Source: Gnetum montanum (Eukaryota; Streptophyta; Gnetopsida; Gnetales; Gnetaceae). From it: a DNA stretch of 64,000 bases. The DNA is taken from contig MNCI01010025.1 of NCBI GenBank assembly GCA_015680685.1, positions 500,860-564,859 of the forward strand, in the 5' to 3' direction. Of the stretch, positions 57,368-64,000 are shown piece after piece; the stretch's first letter is position 1; every line of letters starts with the position of its first letter. Position numbers and translations under genes: made by a program. Under the pieces are notes generated by a model. It worked only from the letters and a program-made list of their open reading frames with translations, was not told the origin of the DNA and did not search any database.

Positions 57368-59930
57368 ATGATTTCCTCAAGCATCGCCATTGTTACCTCC
57401 AAGGTTGAGATCCCCTTTTCGATTCAAGGCATCATAGGTGACAAGCAATCAGCTAGCCTAGTGCTAGGACCACATCGATCTCTTAGGATCCAAAATCGAT
57501 CACTTGAGAGTTTGGTAGAGCATGTCAAGCTTTATAATTTTATCTGTGAGAAGGTCCAAGAAAATCTACCCTTAGATGCCTAAGAACTTGAAGAAAGACG
57601 TAACTTTGAGTACACTTACCACAATGGGAGGGAATTTATTCCCACTCCTAGTGCTTCCATTACTCTAACGCAAACATATCATTGGGTCTTACACCAGATG
57701 ATATGGATAAGTAGGCCTAGGGAGCCATGAGACATGGCATCTCACTACAACAAGGCATTTCAAGATGGGCAAGAGGAGCTGGATTCCCAATCCAAGGGTG
57801 GAGGTTAAACTAACCTTGCCATCATCCCTTCCACCTTGTCTTTTTGGTTAAAACTTGATCTTCACGACTACTCCCTTCATGATTGTGTCTAATCCATCGC
57901 AACTTGCAGTTTCATTGGAAATGGATAGCTATGTCATCCCCTTGGTGTATCAACATGCCTATTCCCCCATCTCATTCACAAGCACTACCCCCTCATAATC
58001 TTTTCCCCAATCCATTCCTACATCATACCACACACCGATCATGGCTACCCAAACCTACATCCATACTGTACCTACATCGTAGCTACATGCAGCTTCTACA
58101 TCCATTTTGGCATCTATACCTATTTCACCATTAGTAGCAGGTCCACCCCCAACCATGTGGTGAGCCCCATTCACTTCTTCCCCTATTTTGCAACCTTCAA
58201 AAATGTCGCACTACACTCACCACCAAACGTACTAGATCTCACAAGCGGTATAACCAAGCGTGGGACCTTGGTCTGCCCCACTGATCACATGAACCACCAA
58301 CCCTATAGCACCACTAGTAGTCACTACTCCAATAGCACCACCCACTGGGTGGTGGACAACACTAGTAGCACCCTTCATAGGGGCTACCCCAATAACACCA
58401 CCTATGAGTAAGGTTGGTGTCCCTACCACACCACCAATGGGAGCTTCCCTTGCAGCTTCTGAAATGTCTACATTGTCACCAGGTCTGGATAAAGCATTCC
58501 AACTTATCCAGACCTTAACTAAAGAGGTTTGATGCCTCAAAACTATTAGTTCTAACATAGTACAAGTTATGGATTTCTACCATGATGATCCTATCAGCTT
58601 GGTAGTCCCCATGCAAACATTAGCCCCTAGGATGCCACTTCCACACTTCACAAAATACAATAGGGAGGGTGATCCCAACGTGCATCTTATTACATTTAGA
58701 TCTGAGTCCCTTCTTTTGCAACAATAGCTACACACAATCATCCATGTCTTTGCTATGTCTCTAATAGGAAAAGCCTTGGACTGGTACCACATGCTCCCAT
58801 GCTCTTTTATCTCAACCCTAGAAGAGTTGCTGACCTAATTCGTAAGTCATTTCAAGTATAACTTGAGAGAAAAAGTTATAGTAGATAAGTTAATGAGTGT
58901 GAAACAAGACCCTCTAGAACCAGTCCAGAAATTCATACAGTGGTGGAGCTCTATCCTTAATGAGATTCACGAGTTTATTGTGGAGGCTCATCTGCTAGCC
59001 ATCTTTAAGGGTGTAGGGAACGACTTCATTAAGTCCAAACTATAGTATCTCACTCCACAAACTCTTAGTCAGGATTACACCTAGACCAAGAGCATACAAG
59101 ACATGGTTGAGAAAAGTAAAGACCTAGCCTATGTTTCATACAAGAACAGTTTTACAAAGAAGGACAAAGATAAGGGTAAGGCTGCAATAGCCACAGTGGC
59201 TGTTGTGGCAAACAAAGCCAAGGTCAACAAAAATAACAACAAGAAGGTGGCCTCTACATTGACTAAACCCACACCCACACCAAGAAATGATATTTAAGCC
59301 TACACCTCAATGCCTAAATCATCCACTCTGCCCAAACCTAATTTTGAGTGTAAAGCTCACTCTAACTACACCCTGCTGGCCATCAAGCATTTAGAATTTC
59401 TGAAGCTATTATTGGGGATGGGCTACATTCAACACAAGTAGATGTCAGAGGAGGCAGCCGAAAGGAATCAATGGCATTACGAACTCCTTAGGAACCCCTC
59501 CTTGGATTTACCCAATGAGCCCCCAATTCCTAAGAATTTTGTGCTAGAGTAGTTCTACGACTATCATCAAGTGTATGGTCATGACACAAACTACTGTTTG
59601 GCATTAAAGGATGACATCCAAAGAATGATTGATCAAGAAAAGTTAGTTCTAGATGAAAGAAACCATGTACATCTTGAAAATCAATCTATGCACATTTACA
59701 CAAACCCTCTTAATGCCAATAATGCAAGTTATATCATCAACACTATCGGCGTTGATAGTAATCCTAAACTACCTTAGTAGTCATTTGTGGTTCATGTGCC
59801 TTAGTGTAGCGCACCTACACCACCAACAGCTAAAAAATAACCATAGAAACTATTTGTCCTAAGGGTCCCTCCTTAGACATTTACCCCCCATCCTCTATAA
59901 GCAAAGCTACACCACCACATACATTAACAC
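57368..59930 (+). pseudogene. E6 gag
   Basis: Start ATG at 57,368. N-terminal block: LVEHVKLYNFICEKVQENLP, then RRNFEYTYHNGREFIPTPSA, as in E3. A linker with several shifts follows, then the capsid from about 58,500: VMDFYHDDPISLVVP, PLPHFTKYNREGDPNVHLIT, MSLIGKALDWYHML, KQDPLEPVQKFIQWWSS (58,863-59,045). A Lys/Asn-rich segment, KKDKDKGKAAIATVAVVANK, follows at 59,160, and the zinc-knuckle region YDYHQVYGHDTNYCLALKDD near 59,560 has lost its first Cys (Tyr). Two KLFVLRVPP-type repeats remain before the homology ends near 59,930. Protease and pol are absent. Confidence 0.85.
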
Positions 59931-59939
59931 TGAGAGTGT

Positions 59940-60675
59940 CATTCATCATGTTGGCACATTTAGGCCATTTCATGGAACAGGTTGGCATGATAAAATTGGT
60001 TAAATGTTTTTGCAGTTTGATAGTTGGAGAAGTGGCAAGAATTTTGGTTTGTAGAAAAAGAGAAATAGCATCTAATTTAAGAAAGAAAGAAAAATGGTGA
60101 GAGAAAGGATATTATATCCATTATACAAATCATGTACTCATCGATATATTACTAGAACTTTTTACCAAAGAAGTATTTAGGTATGCAGTTGAAATGGTGT
60201 TTCAAGATCAACCAATGAATTTTAAAGGCCTATTCCAGAGCAGGAAGGAATCACACTACCCATAATCCACATCCAAAAAAAAATAACAGAGACCAAGTTA
60301 CATATACATGCGACTATCAAGTATTAAATGCAAAAACGAGCACAGTATTGTTTGCAAAAGTGAACAAAGGGTAAGATATTTGCTTATTAGCTGTGGAGAA
60401 GACAATTCCTTTTATTCTCTTCATAAAGTCTCACATAATACATCAGTTCCATTCCCTAACATGAAATACACAACTGGGTTGTGTTTTGTTTCAATCATTT
60501 ACACATTCTACTTCCCTATGAATTTTCCCCTACCTCAAAGAACATTTTCTTTTGATACAAAAAATGATGACCTTCCATTTGCAAATCCATGATCATGTTT
60601 AGTTATGTGTCAATGTTCTGATTTTGGGGAAGAAATCCATAGTACCATGTTACACCTATTGCTGACATCTTAGAT
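59940..60675 (+). other. Unassigned DNA with a possible relic frame
   Basis: From ATG 59,975 one frame reads MEQVGMIKLVKCFCSLIVGE, VARILVCRKREIASNLRKKE, a TGA, then YYIHYTNHVLIDILLELFTK and EVFRYAVEMVFQDQ to a TAA near 60,265. It is protein-like and lies upstream of the NB-ARC relic, so it could be the N-terminus of the same resistance gene, but no family was recognised. The frame at 60,308-60,592 looks like chance. Confidence 0.3.
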
Positions 60676-61485
60676 GGTTCTCGAGTGGGACTTGATTAGG
60701 AGATAGAAGAAGTAAGTAGACTATTAAACATAGATGGGATAAAGGAGCCTGTAGTTGCACTTTTTATTTGTAGAATGAGAGGTATTAGTATCAAGTCTGA
60801 AAACACTATAAAATAAGCAAAGAATTTCCATATTGCTAAATTACAAAAGCAAATTCTTCATTATTTATTTTCAAGAAAAATAGAGCAGATTGCAAATCTT
60901 GAAAATGGAAGAGATGCACTAAAAGAAGTATGACAAAAGCATTCTTTCTTCTTATTCATTGAAATTGTCAATGACATCGAAGATGTAAATCAATTATTCC
61001 CAAATAATTGTTTTTTAGCGGAATGCATGATGCTGAGGATGATTATTACATCCCATGTATGGGAAGTTGAGGATGAAGTTCTAGACTGTTGCGAAAAAAA
61101 ATTTAAAATTTACCAAAGAGACCATCTCAGTGATCAATTATCAGAGCATTTATTGGAAACAAAAGTGATGGGCCCTATCATTGAAGAATTCAGAGAAGCA
61201 TTTGTAGATGAGATGAGCATGTTGAGGGAGGTAGCATACTTATGCTGCGGGATTCGTTTGCTGCTAACTATGGTTGGAGGACAGTTACGTAAAAATAGAA
61301 ACTCCAATACTTATGATGAGTTTATTCAAAAAATAAAAATGGAAAATGTTAATTTCAAGGTTGTTGAGTATGAGAAAATTGAAGAAATTCTTCTATGTGC
61401 TTTTAGGAAAATAGAGATTTCATCCCAGGAGGATTTTACAGACATATGCTGTTCGTTCTTTTCACAGGAATTGAGTTGGTATTGA
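60676..61485 (+). pseudogene. NB-ARC (NLR disease-resistance) gene relic
   Basis: A single frame of 270 codons with three stops (TAG 60,697, TAA 60,814, TGA 60,931) reads like the nucleotide-binding domain of a plant resistance protein. Segments: SRVGLD then EIEEVSRLLNIDGIKEPVVA (start of NB-ARC); CRMRGISIKSENTIK in place of the P-loop GMGGIGKTT, with its Lys-Thr-Thr lost; LQKQILHYLF; HSFFLFIEIVNDIEDVNQLF (kinase 2, normally LLVLDDVDDxEQL); RMIITSH (RNBS-B); EAFVDEMSMLREVAYLCCGI and LLTMVGGQLRKN (GLPL region, motif lost); and DFTDICCSFFSQEL (RNBS-D, usually FLDIACFF). About 40 residues after the P-loop are missing. The VND/VDD form of kinase 2 favours the TIR class. It cannot bind nucleotide as written. 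No LRR was found downstream. Confidence 0.75.
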
Positions 61486-61974
61486 TCTTTCTATGAGGTG
61501 GGTTAAATTTGGAATTTTACAATTAGAAGAAGAACTATGGAAATCTATTCTCTTAACGAGACATCAGCGAAGCCACTGGAGGATTCAACATCAACAAGCT
61601 GCTGGGTTCCACCATCCTCACCTCCGTATACTGGGGGCATTCTTAGAGATGCCACATGGTGGCAACAACTGAACACCACATGGCAACATTACCAGATGTA
61701 GTGGCAGGGCCTTATTTTATTGTGGTAGTTGATATACGGTTCTAGTTGAGATCGGCATAGGGTGGAATAATTTCAAACTATTTGCAGAAACTAGGTAGTT
61801 TCAGGCCTGGCACCTTCACATTCAGAGGCATTCTTAATAGCACCAAGTAACCACCACTGTATTCAAATTTCTTTTTCCAATGAACGTTATTTTTCCAAGG
61901 AAGCTAGCAAAAAATTTTACATGGATATAAAATGCATATGATTTAATTATATAGCATCAAAAATTTGCAAGGAT
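61486..61974. other. Unassigned DNA after the NB-ARC relic
   Basis: No LRR coding or retrotransposon domain recognised up to the assembly gap. Confidence 0.5.
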
Positions 61975-62541
61975 NNNNNNNNNNNNNNNNNNNNNNNNNN
62001 NNNNNNNNNNNNNNNNNNNNNNNNNNNNNNNNNNNNNNNNNNNNNNNNNNNNNNNNNNNNNNNNNNNNNNNNNNNNNNNNNNNNNNNNNNNNNNNNNNNN
62101 NNNNNNNNNNNNNNNNNNNNNNNNNNNNNNNNNNNNNNNNNNNNNNNNNNNNNNNNNNNNNNNNNNNNNNNNNNNNNNNNNNNNNNNNNNNNNNNNNNNN
62201 NNNNNNNNNNNNNNNNNNNNNNNNNNNNNNNNNNNNNNNNNNNNNNNNNNNNNNNNNNNNNNNNNNNNNNNNNNNNNNNNNNNNNNNNNNNNNNNNNNNN
62301 NNNNNNNNNNNNNNNNNNNNNNNNNNNNNNNNNNNNNNNNNNNNNNNNNNNNNNNNNNNNNNNNNNNNNNNNNNNNNNNNNNNNNNNNNNNNNNNNNNNN
62401 NNNNNNNNNNNNNNNNNNNNNNNNNNNNNNNNNNNNNNNNNNNNNNNNNNNNNNNNNNNNNNNNNNNNNNNNNNNNNNNNNNNNNNNNNNNNNNNNNNNN
62501 NNNNNNNNNNNNNNNNNNNNNNNNNNNNNNNNNNNNNNNNN
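61975..62541. other. Assembly gap (567 N)
   Basis: Run of undetermined bases; frames across it are meaningless. Confidence 0.99.
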
Positions 62542-63313
62542 AAAATCTTTGGTATTTTGATAGGACCAGAATAGCTTCTTTTATCTTTAAAGTGAATCTT
62601 CATAATATTTCAATCATAAATTTTCAAGTCTTTTGAAGGTTTTATTGAATGCAATTGTTGACATCCATTATCTAGCCAAAATAGAGTTTGGTATGTGATA
62701 GTTTATGCAACAATTTTTTTTGGGTAGCATAGTAGGATTGTCTTGAAGAAATTGGTTATTTAAGCGTTGAAAGTTTGAACAATTCATAGTTATTGAATTT
62801 CAGATAGCCTTATTGTGAAGTGTTTACTCATATCATTTTACGTTGTTTAAACATTTGAGATCTTTACACAAATCTACTTTTTCTCTTCTTTCTATTTCCA
62901 TTGAATCTTCCTCTATTTCTAGTTTTCTTGCAGAACTATCTCTTTCTATGGGGAAAATTAGAAGTAGATTTGCAGAGTTGTGCTCAAATGTATTTGCAAA
63001 AATTTATTTGTTATAAGTAGGTATTATAAGGACCACATAGACTAGGCAATTAAATAGAATAAGAACTCTCAACAACTCACAATAGTTTGCAATGTTGGAT
63101 GAATCTCTTTAAGATAAGTCATTTATAGTTTTACACACAACCCAATCATTTTATTTTTCACAATAGCACACTGTAATAGTACACACACATACTCACATTA
63201 ACTACTAAGTCTATTTAGAGATTTCTGGGCCTTGGTGTTGCTAGAGACCAGCAAGCACCTAAGTTTTGTTTGAGGTCACTTGTTGGTGGTCGTGTCGCAA
63301 ATGGTCACCAACA
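62542..63313 (+). mobile_element. E7 5' LTR, part after the gap
   Basis: AT-rich sequence ending AATGGTCACCAACA just before a primer-binding site. The left end is hidden by the gap or lies before it. It does not resemble the Tat-family LTRs. Confidence 0.5.
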
Positions 63314-63320
63314 GTTCTTT

Positions 63321-63339
63321 TGGTGCTAGAAGGAGGGCT
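63321..63339 (+). other. Primer-binding site of E7
   Basis: TGGTGCTAGAAGGAGGGCT, the same primer complement as the Tat copies, in front of an unrelated gag. Confidence 0.78.
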
Positions 63340-63429
63340 GAAAATTTAGCCTCTAAGTTCATAAGCCTTATAATTTTAGCACATCAACCATTTTTTGTGA
63401 CTATAAAGGCTTAAGAAATTAGATACTAT

Positions 63430-64000
63430 TTGCAGTTCATGATCAAGAAGATTAATAGATTAGAAAATTTAAATGTTTCAAAAGATATTCTTGATTCTAA
63501 GACTGATTCTTCATCAGAAGAAGAAAAAAAGGAAGTTTTTAAATTGGGAACAAGTAGTGGAGTGAAAAATAGAAGATCAAGAAGATCACCCATTATATCT
63601 AGTTTATCAATTCATAAGAGAAGATCTAAAATGTCTAAGAGTTCAATTATCTAAAAGAATAGGATGGCAAATCCTTGGCAAAGAGTTACACCATTAGGAT
63701 TTTAAAATTACAATGATATTCCTAAGGTAGTTTACAAATATTTGCCTAAGTCTTTCATTCCTAGAAAATATTATTTTGCTGAAGAATATATTCAGATGTT
63801 TGAGTTAGCTTTAGCTCATGCAAATATTCAACATCAAGATCAAGCTTGTAGGTTGTTCATATCAAATTTAAAGGATATGGCTTAGATTTGGTTTTTGAAC
63901 TTACCAAGTAATAGTATTACAAGTTGGGATGACATGAAGAATCTTTTCTTAGCCTAGTTTGGCAATCAATTAGATCAACAACAACTATACTATGGGCTGA
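63430..64000 (+). pseudogene. E7 gag, start only (runs off the window)
   Basis: A basic, Ser-rich N-terminus (KINRLENLNVSKDILDSKTD, SSSEEEKKEVFK) is followed by the Ty3 capsid domain: FAEEYIQMFELALAHANIQH, ACRLFISNLKDMA, a stop, IWFLNLPSNSITSWDDMKNL and F-x3-F. This is the W-F-x2-L-P-x2-S-I-x2-W pattern of the retrotransposon gag domain and differs from the E3 gag. At least three stops show decay. The rest of the element lies outside the window. Confidence 0.75.

Noticed and set aside
60308-60592. Plus-strand frame of 94 codons before the NB-ARC relic
   Set aside because: Not in the relic's frame and without recognisable domain; likely chance in AT-rich DNA.
61947-62636. Frames of more than 200 codons on both strands
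   Set aside because: They consist almost entirely of undetermined bases in the assembly gap.
1-64000. CRISPR arrays, bacterial operons, riboswitches
   Set aside because: The sequence is eukaryotic plant-type. Repeats here are tandem or LTR-related, with no equal-length spacers.
1-64000. tRNA and rRNA genes
   Set aside because: No cloverleaf with A and B boxes or conserved rRNA segment was noticed, though a covariance search was not possible.

Overview
This window looks like gene-poor nuclear DNA from a plant with a large genome. No intact host gene is visible. Almost everything that can be recognised is decayed Ty3/gypsy LTR retrotransposon, plus a disease-resistance (NB-ARC) gene relic and a few exon-like pieces. 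The plant assignment rests on the Tat/Ogre-type and Athila-like polyprotein signatures and on the plant NB-ARC relic. Dense, old, nested elements with CpG-poor sequence suit a gymnosperm-like genome, but the species cannot be fixed from the sequence. Family assignments come from reading translated motifs by eye; no database search was run.

Layout. 1-15.4 kb is very AT-rich. It holds two old Athila-like elements pointing away from each other: E1 (minus strand, about 1.37-6.45 kb) and E2 (plus strand, about 11.15-15.38 kb). Between them is about 4.7 kb of featureless AT-rich DNA with one possible decayed MITE. E2 is cut inside its reverse transcriptase by a Tat-family LTR (LTR A) at 15,378. A second LTR (LTR B) starts at about 16,991, and the giant element E3 (17,602-35,365) is inserted inside LTR B with the 5-bp target duplication CCCAT. 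E3 carries a 2.3-kb 5' LTR full of tandem repeats, a primer-binding site, a leader array of 15/16-bp repeats, a gag-protease frame (20,761-24,831), a 5.7-kb non-coding interval, and then RT, two RNase H domains and integrase (30.5-34.05 kb), followed by a shortened 3' LTR.

After E3, LTR B resumes and leads into two tandem gag-only units (LTR-gag-LTR-gag-LTR, 35.4-41.7 kb). Next comes a minus-strand Tat pol remnant with its 3' LTR (E8, 41.7-46.7 kb), an LTR-like block rich in GCTATGCTAC words (46.7-48.6 kb) and a plus-strand Tat pol remnant with its 3' LTR (E5, 49.0-55.0 kb). An unidentified coding relic follows (55.1-55.6 kb), then another 5' LTR plus gag (E6, 55.6-59.9 kb), the NB-ARC relic (60.7-61.5 kb), a 567-bp assembly gap, and the start of a different gag family (E7, 63.3 kb to the end).

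The most unusual feature is a short motif, roughly GTCTGCTANGACNTTAAACTAGCA. It recurs as loose non-coding arrays just upstream of RT in three separate Tat copies, just downstream of integrase in two, after protease in one and inside gag in another. E3 also shows Ogre-like separation of protease from RT by a long interval with a plausible 3' splice site, and tandem arrays built on shared GCTGAC/CACGCTG words in its LTR, leader and interval. Together these suggest a Tat/Ogre-type family in which modular repeat arrays occupy every non-coding compartment. That is a structural inference; what the arrays do is unknown.
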